Assembly (NCBI RefSeq): GCF_000471905.2
Contig: NW_006498192.1
Coordinates: forward strand, 2,199,069-2,263,068
From: Amborella trichopoda
Lineage: Eukaryota > Streptophyta > Magnoliopsida > Amborellales > Amborellaceae
Length of the DNA stretch: 64,000 nt
Reading direction: 5' to 3'
The notes beneath the pieces are model-generated. The model was given only the letters and a program-made list of their open reading frames with translations, did no database searches and was not told where the DNA came from. A program made the translations under genes and the position numbers. Of the stretch, positions 12,200 through 22,291 are shown piece after piece; the stretch's first letter is position 1, and every line of letters starts with the position of its first letter.

Positions 12200-14125
12200 T
12201 GTTGAGTGAGTGTGGCCATTAAAGACCTTATGAGTGATTGTAAAAGGAAATGATATAGTGGAACATGAACTCAGTGGGAGTGTGGTACCTCACGGACCAT
12301 ACTAAGCAAACAATATTTGCTGATACCAGATTGTGCTTGACAGTTTAGGCAAGTCGATTGGGAAATACCTAGGTTACCTGGGCATAGAGTATAAACCAAT
12401 AAGGGTTTTAATGGGTCATCCCTTGATGAGATTGGAGTATGCTCGGATGAGTGAGCTGAGGGACTGTGTGACCCTTGTTTGTGATGGTGGCCTTCAGAGA
12501 TGGGGGCCAAAGCCTCATCCATGTACCAACACAGCATACATATTGATAGACCATTTCAGGAAAGCAAGTCAGCTTTTAAGGTAAAACGTATGCATTTGCG
12601 AGAGATACCCTTATGCACCATAAGAACTGTGGTCGCATCAGGTCTAGGTGACCTTGACCCATCTCTAGGGGAGAATTGAAATCCACAACCTGGGATTACG
12701 ACCTGTTGACATATCAACCAAACTTTGGTGACTCACTAAGGAGCCTCTGCATGGACTGTGGGTTATGGAAAACACTGAGTCGGTTGATAAAGCAAGTGTC
12801 GATCGTAATCTACAGTTGAAGGTGGAGTGCTCTAGATTATTTATTCCTAAACAATATGGATCCTTATCCCATCTAATGAATTTAATTGTGTTTATTTTAC
12901 GACGATATGATTTTCGAATTATTATTTGAATTTTTCTAAAACTTTGGATATTTTATTTATAAAATTTGGATTTATAAAAAATGGAGATATTGATTTTAAT
13001 GTTTTAAATATTCAAATTAATTCTAAAATCATTTATTGATTTTTAAATATTTAAAAATAGTATTGGGGGCCCATTGTGCACATGGGCCCACCATGCCCTC
13101 AATTGGTGGGGGCAACAAAGCCACCACATGGGTGGCACGCCCTAATTTTTGGGGCATCCTATTTCCATGTGGTGGCACGCCCCACTTTAAGGGGGTTTCC
13201 AATCTTTTATGGGATAAGCCTTTAAAGAAGATTTGAGTGAATCTTTTAAAAGGCTTGTGCATATTTTTGGATAAAACACAATGTTATGATTAGTATTATT
13301 TTATTTGATTTATACTGATAGCATAATGGTCAAATGAAAGAGGGGGAAAACGGTTTCAACACCTTCCATAATGTTGATGGCCTATTTATGGAATAGATGG
13401 TTCAAATCTCTCACCCCACAAGTAACTTCAGATCAATGGTTCATATTCAATCTCACAAAAAGAGGCAAGCCAAAGAAACCTTAAATATTGTTTAAGTTTA
13501 TAGAAATGGATTGTCTCTACCCAAAATCTCTACACCTTATCTGTCTATCTCTCTCGTAAAAAAGTTTTTCTCTCTCATGAAAGCCCAAATGGGGGCACGC
13601 CCTACTCTCTCATCTTTGATCTCTCTCTCTCCCATATTGTAAAAAGGGGCTTAGGGTTTACGTTATGGGGTTCTTCTCTCTCCCATCTCTCAACTATAGA
13701 TTTATGGCTAGGGGTTTTAGGGTATAGCAAAAGGAGAATTCATCTTTTTCAAACTAGATTGTTAAGGGAATTCACTTAGGGTTTGAGTTTGTGATCAAAG
13801 GGGTTCATATTCTATTGGTGTGGCTTGCCCTAAACTTACTTTCCCGGTTGAGATTGAAGATTGATCATTGATCCCACGCCATCAGATGGTGGTGACTCGG
13901 TGTGGAGTGTAATAAGCCCGATTGAGGTAATCTCCAACACTCTCTTTTTGTTTCTTGTCATATTTAATTATGTTGTCTTTATATTCACAAGCATAAGAAT
14001 TGTAGATATTTTATTTGATTAAAAGAAAATTGGTTTAGTGACTTCAAGTTTTTTAAGATCTTGGATTTGTTAGTTTTGTTTTATTTGAAACAAGGTTTAT
14101 TATAATAAGACTACTTCTAAGTGAT
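12200..14125 (+). repeat. Copia-1 3' LTR, truncated by Tat-A
   Basis: Matches the 5' LTR from TGTTGAGTGAGTG through CTACTTCTAAGTGAT, then ends where TGGTTAGATGCCTCG (a Tat-A LTR end) begins. About 90 bp of the LTR end are missing. I did not find the missing piece beyond the Tat cluster near 49.8 kb. GTGAT at 14,121-14,125 may be half of a 5-bp target-site duplication of Tat-A. Confidence 0.85.
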
Positions 14126-14654
14126 TGGTTAGATGCCTCGATCTCGCCCCCAGGTCAGGATGACCTGGTGGCATGTGTCTCGGGTTTCAAGGAGAACTCG
14201 AGACTTGAGACCGCTCTCTCGGGAACCTTGCTAAGAAAAAGGGCAGGTACACCAACCAGTGAGAGAGCAATTTGCTGTGAGGAGGGACACACCTCACCTG
14301 GGTCTGTGACTCACTCGGGCCAACTCGCACGGAGGCCCTCTTAGATCACAACGAAAGCCCTCCAATCCTACAACTGGTTTGAAATCGCCTCCCTTGACCT
14401 GTACTCTCCTGTTTCTATTATCACACATGCATGGTTAACTTACAAGACAAGTGGGCCAAGGGACCCCACCTTGTCTTTGGGAGAAGGTGCACATGCATGC
14501 ACATTCAAAAAAAGAAAGGGAAGAATAATGAGATGAAGATTGGGGTGATAAAAGGAAAAGGAGAAAATATAATAAAAGAAAGAGAAGAGAAGAAAGATAA
14601 ATTTGATCAAGTGGCTAGACTAACATATAGGCTAGACCAGTACCGTAACTGACT

Positions 14655-14835
14655 TGGCGTGGTAGCAAGACGGGCACAGTAACTCAGACTGGCACGACGG
14701 CTTAACTACTCGACGACATAATCAATACCGATCGACCTGACACAATGAGTAATCTAACATGGCAGCAAGATGGGCATAGTAATTCTTACCTACACGACGG
14801 TTAAACTGCTCGACAACATGACTGTCATGACAGTG
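14655..14835 (-). repeat. Imperfect tandem module in Tat LTR (about 110 bp, 2 units)
   Basis: Two units share GTAGCAAGACGGGCACAGTAACT or GCAGCAAGATGGGCATAGTAATT, then CACGACGG, TTAA, ACT(A/G)CTCGAC and ACAT. The same module is at 30,335-30,525 (Tat-A 5' LTR). In inverted form and more copies it recurs at 35,355-35,705 (Tat-B), so it belongs to the family U5 region. Confidence 0.7.
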
Positions 14836-14859
14836 CTAGACTTAGCCTATCCCTTAGTC

Positions 14860-15510
14860 AAACGAGAGAAGAAGAAGAAAGAAGAGAGAGAAGAAAGAGA
14901 AGGAGAAAAAGAGAATAAAGAAAGGAGTAAGAGAAGAACAGTGAGAGAGAAGAAGGAAGAAAAGTAGAGAGAGAAAGAGACAGAGAGGAGAAGAGAGATA
15001 GAAGAAGAGAGAAGGGGAAGAGAAGAGCAGAGAAGAGAAGAGAGAGAGAGGAGAGATAAGGGAGAAAAAAGAAGAGAAAGATAGGAGAGATAAGAGAGCA
15101 TACAAAAGAAGTGAAGAGAAGATAGAAAAGAAGAAGAAAAGAGAAGGGAGAAGGAAAAAGAAGAGAAGAAGAGAAGAAGAGAAGATAAGACAAGAGAAGA
15201 GAGAAGAAGGAGAAGAGAGAATGAGAAGAAGAGAAGAGAAGAGAGAAGAAGAAGAAGAGAAGAGAAGAGAAGAGAGATAAGAGAGGAGAGAGGGAAGAGA
15301 AGAGAAGAGAAGAAAAGAAAAGAGAGAAGAAGAAGAGAAGAGAGGAGAGAAAGAACAGTAGAGAGGGAGATATAAAGAGGAAAGATGAGAGAGAGGGGAG
15401 AGAACAAAAAGTATGAGAGGAGGGGAGAGAGAGATGAGGAAGACAAGAAGAAGATGAGAAGAGAGAGAAAAGGGCGAAGAAAGAGAGAAGAAAATCAGGG
15501 AATAGATGAG
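14860..15510. repeat. 650-bp purine tract
   Basis: Almost pure A/G on the + strand, mainly AGAGA, GAAGA and GGAGA runs. On the retrotransposon sense strand it is a polypyrimidine tract within the predicted transcribed leader. It creates long Ser/Leu/Phe-rich open frames on the - strand, which I treat as artefacts. Confidence 0.95.
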
Positions 15511-15514
15511 AGAT

Positions 15515-16470
15515 ATGTCATGGACGATGATGGTCCTTATTGTTCATGACAGGAAGGAGAGGAAGAGGGTAACATGGACAACAATGGGTTCTGTCGTCCA
15601 TGATAGAAGAGAGAGAAAGAAGAAAGGAGCATGAACGGTGATGGGTTCCACCATCCATGATCGAGGACTGAGAAAGGGCGAAGGAGAGAAAAAACATGGA
15701 CGGTGATGGGCTTCGCTGTCCATGGCAGGAGAGAGGAAGAGGAAGAGGGAAGGGAAGAAGAAACATGAACGGCGATGGGTTCCACCATCTAGGTCATGAG
15801 AGAGATAATACGAGAGAACATGGATGTCGATGGGTTCTTCCGTCCATGACAGGGGAGAAAGAGACAAGAGAGAAAAAAGAAGGGACACACTCGACTATAG
15901 GCATCGCAGTGCATGTCATAAGAGACTCAGACACGACCCGATCTGCCACTTGGGAAATGGCTCTGCTCTGTGCCTTCGTCAGAGGATAAGAGAAGAAATG
16001 TCATGCGCGGCGATGAGCATCGTCGTGGCGAAGGAGGAACTTAGACAGAGGCCCAGCCCGCCACTCAGGTTAGGGCCCAACTCACTATGTTCATTTCCGG
16101 AGATTAGAAGAGAAGAAGAATGTCATGCGCAGTGATGGGTACTGCCGTGTATGACTGGGGAGGAGAGAGAAAAGAAAGAATAGAGACAGAAAGAATATGA
16201 GAGAGTGAAGAAAAGGAAAGAAGGAAGAGATAAGAAGGAAAGTAAAGAGAGATAGAAGAGAGAGAAAGGAGAGAAGGAAAGGCGAGAAAGAAGAAAGGAA
16301 AGTAGAGAGAGAAAGAAAGAGGAGAGAGAAGATTAAGAAAGAAAGAATATTAAGAAAGGTAAAGAATGAGAAAAGAACGAGTAGGAGAGAGAAAAGGAAA
16401 GGAAAAGAGAAAAGATTAGGAAAGAGAGAAACATGCACGGCGGTGCTTATTGTCGTGCATGTTGAGAGAG
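15515..16470. repeat. Hairpin-bearing units in Tat-A 3' LTR
   Basis: Roughly ten units of about 35 bp separated by purine spacers. Each has a CATG(G/C/A)ACGG-like left arm, a spacer such as TGATGGG, and a CGTCCATG- or CGTGCATG-like right arm. Clear examples are CATGGACGG...CTGTCCATG near 15,695-15,725 and CATGCACGGC...GTCGTGCATG near 16,434-16,463. The first has a G-C pair where the second has C-G. Some units, such as that near 15,630, have eroded arms. Confidence 0.8.
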
Positions 16471-16625
16471 AGATGAAGAGAGAAAGAGAGAAGAAGAAGA
16501 AGAGAATGAAAGGGAGAAGAAGAAGAGACAGAGATAAGAGAGAGAAAGACATAAGAGAATAGAGGAGGAGAGATAAAATTACCTAAGAGTATCGAGCTCT
16601 TTCTTCTCTCTCCTCTCTCACTCTC
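16145..16625. repeat. Second purine tract of Tat-A 3' LTR
   Basis: A/G-rich on +, interrupted by a hairpin unit at 16,434-16,463. It ends at CTCTTTCTTCTCTCTCC (about 16,598-16,614), an abrupt switch from purine to pyrimidine just before the conserved GACGTGCCCAC. Confidence 0.9.
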
Positions 16626-16705
16626 CAAGACGTGCCCACAGTCTCAATGTAAAATCCAAATTTTATGCATCTAGTTGAAGGTCCTTTACAATGAGGCATA
16701 ACATG

Positions 16706-16714
16706 TATTTATAG
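16706..16714 (-). promoter_or_regulatory. TATA box of Tat-A 3' LTR
   Basis: Sense-strand CTATAAATA preceded by GGGCCCAACT. The same context occurs in the other Tat LTRs at 32,265, 34,013 and 48,487, always followed by a conserved stretch containing AAAGGAC or a close variant. This conservation in four LTRs supports it as the retrotransposon core promoter. Confidence 0.75.
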
Positions 16715-18342
16715 AGTTGGGCCCAAAACATAGGTAGATGCCCAAAACTTACCCTAATTGCTAAAAAATACAATTTACTTGAATTAAAAGAAAATTTAAA
16801 AATGGGTGAAAAATTACAGTTTTGCCCCTGCCCAACAATATATAAAATTTCAAAACAGTCCCTACTGCAACCATAAAACGTGTTTGATTTTCCTAAGATA
16901 ATTAAGGGTTGCTCTGACACCCGCATGGCCAAAAGATGATTACTTTCTCGTTGGGATCAGCATGACGATCAATTTAATACTAACTTCGAGCCACAAATCG
17001 TGTTTTTAGGCCACGATCATGGAACTTGAAATTTGTACGAAACTTGAAACCTTCCAATCAATAGTGCACTTGTTTCTTGATGTATTTCCTTGGTTTCTTT
17101 GTTGAATTACACTGAGCATGTCGTCATGATAGATTTTCAATAAACGTAGATCGATTTCGTGCCCGAATGAAGATTTTACAATTTTTGGGTTTTGGCATGA
17201 ATTTGAATTCCGGAGGTTAGAATTTTGCAGCAAGTTTAACACCTTCATATGTCAAATCTATCTGTTCATCAGGCACGGGGTTCGGACCAGACATACCCCT
17301 AGACTTTACGCACGCAATGCAACTGGTTTTGTGTCGATCGGTATACGAGCGTCGTGATATGGTCGCTCCAGTGAGACGCGCTATTACTGATTTTCTGCAA
17401 CTCTTGTTCTCGAGTTGTCATTTTCTCTCTAGTTTTTCTCCCTTCTCGGACATCGTCTCGTGACATGCCACAAATCCAAATGCTCGTCTTGATGAGAAAA
17501 ACACGCTCGTAAAATTTGAGTACGACCCAACTTGTTACAAAGGAGATATGAGTCTTGAAAGTTACTAGCCGTGACTATGAAATCCAATCCCTTTTAATGG
17601 AGACTAGTGCAGGGACGATGCACGAGAATAGCGTGCGGTCTACCCCTCTTCAATCTTTCACCCATAACTTCGTCTTCCGTTTAAGCTGAAACTTGACCCC
17701 TGGTTTTCGACCGTGTCGAATCCAATGGCTGTAGTCTCACACCCATTTGACGCTTCAAAAATAGGGTTCCAATTACAAGGTCCGTTTCAAGGTGCTAGAG
17801 GCTGATTTGTCTGAAATTGTTTATTTGTCTTCACTACTTTAAACACATTGGATTGCGACGAAACTTGGCAGGTAGCCTTTTAGGGTCCTTAAAAAGATCC
17901 TCACCCTTTTTGGGGTAATTCTGAGACTGTTAAAAATTCTACTGTAAGTCGGGGCTTTATTCATCGACTTTTGTTTTATTTCTCATCGGGGACCCAAGGT
18001 GTTGAAAAATGTCTTCAAACAGCTTGCTCCACTGAATATTGTGCTTCGAGAGAAGCGAGAAGGACAATATTTGAAAAATTTCCTTTGACTTTATTTCTTT
18101 TTTCTTCCTGACGACAGGATCACGTGAACGCCGAGGAGATATCCACGTAACGTTGTAACCAGGATGCTCAGACGTTCAGAAGCATTTGTCACATATCCAT
18201 TCATGGAGACTTTGGGGGAGAAGAGACTTTTGAGGGATCATGTAAAAGTCCTCACCCTCAAGAGATTGTTTGTGATTTCGAGGAATTGGTTTTTTAAGTC
18301 CTCACCTAGTTGGACAGTACCTGTGACGGACGACCATCTGAT

Positions 18343-18625
18343 AATGACTAGGCTACGTATTCACCCAGCTCTGAAGAAGGATGTTGACTGGGCTACGTGT
18401 TCACCCAGCACCAAAGAAGGGATGACGACTGGGCTACGTGTTCACCAGTACTGAAGAAGGGATGTTGACTAGGTTACGTGTTCACCCAGCACTGAAGAAG
18501 GAATGTCTACTGAGTAGTGTGTTCACCTAGCACTAAAGAACGATGTTGACTAGGCGACGTGTTCACCCAGGATGAAGAAGGATGTTGACTGGGTTACTTA
18601 TTCACCCAGCACTAAAGAAGGGAGA
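18343..18625. repeat. Tandem array, about 43-bp unit, 7 copies
   Basis: Unit core GACTGGGCTACGTGTTCACC then CAGCACTGAAGAAGGATGTT. Seven copies in 280 bp with point changes and small indels, for example one copy with GAGTAGTGTGTTCACC. It lies in the Tat-A 3' region next to the LTR. Confidence 0.9.
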
Positions 18626-19080
18626 AAGAGACGAAGGAGAAAAAAGAGAGAGATAGATGAAGAGAGAAAGAGAGGCATGCACGGCGCTGCCACTACCGTG
18701 CATGTCAGGAGAGAGAAGAAGAGAAGAAGAGAAAGAGGGGCATGTATGGCGCTACCACTACCGTGCACATTAAGAGAGAAAAGAAGAGTAGAAGAGTGAT
18801 AAAGAGAGAAAGAAAGAAAGAAAGAAAGGCATACATGACACTGCCACTGCCGTGCATGTCAAGAGAGAAGAGAAAAAGAGAAAGGGGGGTATGCACGGTG
18901 CTGCCACTGCCGTGCATGTCAAGAGGGAGAAGAAGAGAAGAACAGAGAAAGAGAGGCGTGCATGGAACTAGCACTGCCGTGCATGTCAAGAGAGAAAAGA
19001 AGAGAAGAACAGAGAGAAAGAAAGAAAGAAAGAGAGAAAGAGAGGCATGCACAACGCTGCCACTGTTGTGCATGTCATAA
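18626..19080. repeat. Stem-loop tandem array, 6 copies, purine spacers
   Basis: Six units of 60-90 bp, each a 29-33 base hairpin plus a GA-rich spacer. Unit 1 pairs CATGCACGG (18,676-18,684) with CCGTGCATG (18,696-18,704) around the loop CGCTGCCACTA. Unit 6 (19,046-19,078) pairs CATGCACAAC with GTTGTGCATG. Relative to CATGCACGGC/GCCGTGCATG, two G-C pairs became A-T pairs on both arms. Other units keep most pairs. The loop GCTGCCACT is nearly constant. Confidence 0.9.
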
Positions 19081-19714
19081 AAAGATAGAGAGAGGAAGAA
19101 TCAGGGAAGGAAACAGAAAGACAGAAGAGAGAAAAGGAGAGAGAGAAAGGAGGATGTTGAGGGATGATTTTTAAGTCTGCTCACCCTGTTGGACGATATT
19201 TTTGATGATGAGGGAAGCTTTTAAAGTCTGTTCTCCCTATTGGACGATAATTGTGATGTTGAAGGCTCTTCTTTTAGGGTCCTGACGTCAAGGGATTCTG
19301 GTATCGAAGATTTGTCTTTTGGAGTGCTGGCTGAATCCGCCTACGGAAGCGAGTGCAGCATCAACCTGCTCTCTTGGTCCAGGCGCCCATTTCAGGTTTT
19401 CACTCGGACTTGGGAAGTGGCGACGTAGAGACAGTTTTCATCAACCTCGTTTTTATTTGTGGTTGTTTTACTCAAGACCTTGCGGCCATTCCCGCCATTT
19501 TCTTATCCATTTTTACTCACAGTGCCCTTTCAAGTTCTCACCATGTCCAGGTTTTTATTTTCACGGAACTCTCTTACTCATGGTTTCGTGACCATGCTCG
19601 TCCATCATTTGTACGCATGGTGTTCCCTTATTCAGGTTTACACCATGCCCATTATTCCCCTCTTTTTTTTTTCTTTTTTTTTTCGTGAGGGCAGGTTTAG
19701 GTTCATGCTTCCCA

Positions 19715-20420
19715 GACCTGTGCGAAGCAATTTAACGTCGTGCGGCCAGGACATGCACTACAGTTTAAGGTCATATTGCTTGGACCGTGATGGAGATGGA
19801 TGGCAGCCTTTGGAGGCCATGGAATGAGCATGGTGGTGGTTTGACTTACTTTTGGGAGATGACACGAGGCTGCCTATGAATGATGGATGGTGTTGATATG
19901 GAAGGTGGATACTGATGACCCACTAGCTAACGGTGAGTATGGAGGGCGGGATGGCTCACCGTTATTTTGTGAGCGTGGGTAAGACTCACTGGGGAATGAT
20001 GGCTGGGGATAAGGGAAATGGATTTACTGGGGAGTTATGAGGGTGGTACACGCAGAAGGTGTGTGCACGTATGTGTGGGGGCGTGTTTAAGGTCATGCCT
20101 CCTGGACCTATGCAAAGCAGTTTAACGTCATGTGGTCAGGATGTGCACTATATTTTAAGGTCATATAGCTTGGACCATGGTGCTAAGCCTTTTAACGTCA
20201 TGCAGTCAGAACATGCACTACAGTTTAAGGTCATGAAACTGGACCATGGCTGCAGTTTAAGGTCAAGCAACTAGACAATTACTGTAGTTTAGCGTCATGC
20301 AACTAGACCATTGCTGCAGTTTAGAGTCATGCAGCATGGACCATGCAGTTTAAGGTCGTGCAACTATACTTCCGCTATAGCTTAAGGTCATATAGTTTAG
20401 GGTCATGCATCTAGACCAAG
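19715..20420. repeat. Degenerate tandem array with core TTTAAGGTCATG
   Basis: Many copies of a roughly 30-60 bp unit: GACCATG(G)CTGCAGTTTAA, then GGTCATGCAACT, with variants TTTAACGTCATG and TTTAGGGTCATG. The array is dense at 20,085-20,410, with an outlying pair at 19,720-19,790. The first part has a longer unit (CAGGACATGCACTACAG inserted), suggesting a higher-order repeat. Confidence 0.85.
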
Positions 20421-20664
20421 GCCAGGTGAGAGGGATGAGACTCCATGGAGAATAAGGTTGTGGATGACAGCCTGCCTCACCAGGGATATAATGAACCCAG
20501 ATGAGGAATGTTCATGATACGGACCCCTTGGGATCAAAAGCAGGTAGGACTCCCTGGGGATGAAGGGCTGTGGCATGCTTGTATCTCTGGTGGGGATGAC
20601 AAGCCAGGGCACAGGTGTAACTCCAGTGTGGGTAATGGCAAAGCACTCACGGCGGTGACCAGGC

Positions 20665-20800
20665 TCAGACATGCACGACGCTAGCATGGGGGCCAGTAAC
20701 ATGCACAATGCTAGCCTGATTGACAGATGCACGAACGGCGCTAGCATGGGTTACATTGACACGCTTGGTGCTAGCATAAGTTGCATGCACGGCGTTAATC
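20665..20800. repeat. Short tandem array, core ATGCACGGCGCTAGCATG
   Basis: Four to five copies of a roughly 30-45 bp unit: CATGCACGACGCTAGCATGG, ATGCACAATGCTAGCCTG, ACGAACGGCGCTAGCATGG, ACGCTTGGTGCTAGCATAAG, and CATGCACGGCGTTAATC. The CATGCACGGC arm matches the hairpin arm at 18,676, but the right arm is replaced by GCTAGC. Confidence 0.85.
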
Positions 20801-20994
20801 AGAGTTCGGGCCTCGGGCTTGGGCCTGACCCGGTCCTGGTCCTTTTGACATTTGATGCTTGGCGCTACATGGGCGACGGTGGCCTATGTTCGGGATTCGA
20901 GCCTGAGCCCGACCTGGTCCGGCCCATCGTTGTTTGGTCTTCAGGGACTTGTTTGGTATTTGTACCTTGTGAGGGGCATTTTGGGGAACGCCAT

Positions 20995-21003
20995 CTATAT
21001 AAG
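20995..21003 (+). promoter_or_regulatory. Strong TATA box on + strand inside Tat-A 3' region
   Basis: CTATATAAG, followed by GAGTAAAACCCCATTTCACC. The orientation is opposite to Tat-A. It looks like an ordinary plant core promoter or the U3 end of another LTR, but I see no LTR pair or coding frame after it. Functional status unknown. Confidence 0.35.
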
Positions 21004-21574
21004 GAGTAAAACCCCATTTCACCATTTGACCTTTGGTAAAACGGTAGTGAGGTTAACAGTGAGAGAAGGAACTTTTCTGATGAGAACTCTGGCGAGGTTG
21101 ACGTAAGGCACAGGAGGGTTCACAGGGGTCTACTGATGAAAACTCCATAAGGCAGACAAGAGGGTTCATAGGGATCCGCCGGTGATTGCAGAGATTTTCG
21201 GTGAGGGCTCCAGCAGGGAGGTGAGAGCTCTAATAGGGTGAATTCCAGCAGGTATCATTATCGCAAGAGTAAGAGGAGCGAGGAGCTGTCAGCTAACACA
21301 GGGACTCCAACGGTGGCTCTAGAATACTGAAAAAGTGTGGGAAAGGGGCTGGGAGCTTAGTAGGGTCCCGCCGGTAGGTTTTCGATGATTTTCCAGTGGT
21401 TTTCCGTCACCAGGAATGAGAGGAAAGGTATAGCTATGGGTTTCCAGCGAGTGAGAGAGGTTTACGGTGAAGGGTGGTGTTTTCCCAACGAGAAGCCAAA
21501 GGGGCATGGAATAGTGAACAGCTGCAAAGAGGAGACGAATGGTCTTGGGGAAGGTGCATGGTCGCTAGGGAAAT

Positions 21575-21710
21575 GAAGGGCCATAAGCAACCAAAGGGTC
21601 ACGGGAACTGAAGGGTCGCAGGGAGTTGAAGGGACACAAGTAACCGAAGAGGCGCAGGGAACCAAAAGGTCACGGGCAACTGGATAATCGTCGGCAACTG
21701 AAGCGTTGTG
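21575..21710. repeat. Short tandem array, about 20-bp unit
   Basis: About six to seven copies of a unit like GGGTCACGGGAACTGAA or GGGTCGCAGGGAGTTGAA, with variants GGGACACAAGTAACCGAAG and AGGTCACGGGCAACTGG. Local slippage-type repeat in the 3' region. Confidence 0.8.
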
Positions 21711-21719
21711 AGTGAACAC

Positions 21720-21955
21720 GCGTAGCGATAGTCATGCATGGCGGTGACTCCCGCGTTGCAATAGTCACAGTTGGCAATAGTCACATGCGGTGTTAGTCGT
21801 GCATGGCCAGCAACACGATGCGCACGGCGTTAGTCGTGCGCAGCAGTAGCTGCTCATTTGGCGATCCTTTCATGAATGGCAGCAACTCGTCATTGATCAT
21901 GCACGAAACTGAGTTATGCCGGGAAATGATCATACACGGCGGTGACTTGGGCAAG
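21720..21955. repeat. Degenerate repeat with CATGCACGGCG and GTTAGTCGTGC cores
   Basis: Recurrent GTCATGCATGGCGGTGAC, GTTAGTCGTGCATGGC, GATGCGCACGGCGTTAGTCG and CATACACGGCGGTGAC. Some pairs fold (GCGCACGGC with a nearby GTCGTGCGC). This is a more degraded relative of the hairpin units at 18,626-19,080. Confidence 0.6.
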
Positions 21956-22291
21956 CAAAGGGTGGTGGCCAATGATAAGGCCTGGCTTATGACATCTGTT
22001 GAAAGCCAAGTCCTCCAACACAACTGTGAACTCCATGTTGTTTTCTCGAAGGGCCTTCACTGTGAACAGGGTATGCTTTCCATTATAGGCCAGCTCATTG
22101 CCAAAGAAGTCGTCTTTGTATGTTTGATATACTCTATCCAAAGAGCTTCCACCTTCTCCTGTTGCGTGAGCAACTTTTTGCATGTAACAGTCCTCTTTTC
22201 CTTGGATGCAAGAGTAGCGTTGGGGGTCAACTGCTCTCTTTTCTCTAAAGAAAGAGCAACACTCTAATTGTTCTTTTTTCCTCTGAAGCAA
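21914..22291 (-). CDS. Unidentified 125-codon frame downstream of Tat-A integrase
   Basis: Unbroken - strand frame in the same sense as Tat-A, between integrase and the 3' LTR. The predicted protein is Cys-rich near the N-terminus and has a plausible globular stretch (AHATGEGGSSLDRVYQTYK, then NELAYNGKHTLFTVKALREN). I do not recognise it. It is not env-like: no signal peptide or clear membrane segment. It could be an extra retrotransposon frame, a captured host fragment, or chance. An overlapping + strand frame of similar length (21,803-22,267) weakens the case that either is coding. Confidence 0.25.
   Translation of the reverse strand: MLQRKKEQLECCSFFREKRAVDPQRYSCIQGKEDCYMQKVAHATGEGGSSLDRVYQTYKDDFFGNELAYNGKHTLFTVKALRENNMEFTVVLEDLAFNRCHKPGLIIGHHPLLAQVTAVYDHFPA

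Larger units (their letters stand above)
6955..14125 (+). mobile_element. Copia-1: Ty1/copia LTR retrotransposon, mostly deleted inside
   Basis: Two long direct repeats (6,955-8,976 and 12,200-14,125) flank a 3.2-kb internal region. The internal region begins with an initiator-Met tRNA type PBS and ends with a Ty1/copia RNase H remnant. The orientation is +. Both LTRs start TGTTG and share GTGAGTGTGGCCATTAAAG near the start. An autonomous copia element carries about 4 kb of gag-pol. Here gag, protease, integrase and RT are not recognisable, so this is a deletion derivative. The 3' LTR stops abruptly at 14,125, where a Tat LTR begins. Confidence 0.85.
14126..18066 (-). repeat. Tat-A 3' LTR
   Basis: Read on +, it starts TGGTTAGATGCCTCGATC and matches 29,838-32,731 up to about 17,165. 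The rest (17,166-18,066) matches Tat-C (48,940-49,800) and the inverted Tat-B LTR. The inner end is uncertain: TG/CA ends are possible at about 17,995 (GACCCA) or 18,066 (AGGACA). A pyrimidine run at 18,080-18,110, purine on the sense strand, is the nearest candidate PPT. From the inner end: U3 with TATA at 16,706, then purine tracts, hairpin units and conserved U5. Confidence 0.75.

Noticed and set aside
14847..15446. Long Ser/Leu/Phe-rich open frames on the - strand, and similar ones at 16,091-16,628, 30,524-31,091, 31,642-32,187 and 34,100-34,423
   Set aside because: They are translations of purine or pyrimidine tracts, which lack stop codons by composition. Several overlapping frames are open at once, which argues against coding.
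18626..19080. Regularly spaced repeats as a CRISPR array
   Set aside because: Spacers are GA-rich and similar to each other, not unique, units vary in length, and the setting is a plant retrotransposon.
18626..19080. Hairpin units as microRNA precursors
   Set aside because: Arms are only 9-10 bp, far shorter than a plant miRNA stem of 21 nt or more.
21803..22267. 154-codon + strand frame
   Set aside because: Overlaps the - strand frame in the same place and has no recognisable motif or repeat-family support; kept only as a caution about the - strand frame.
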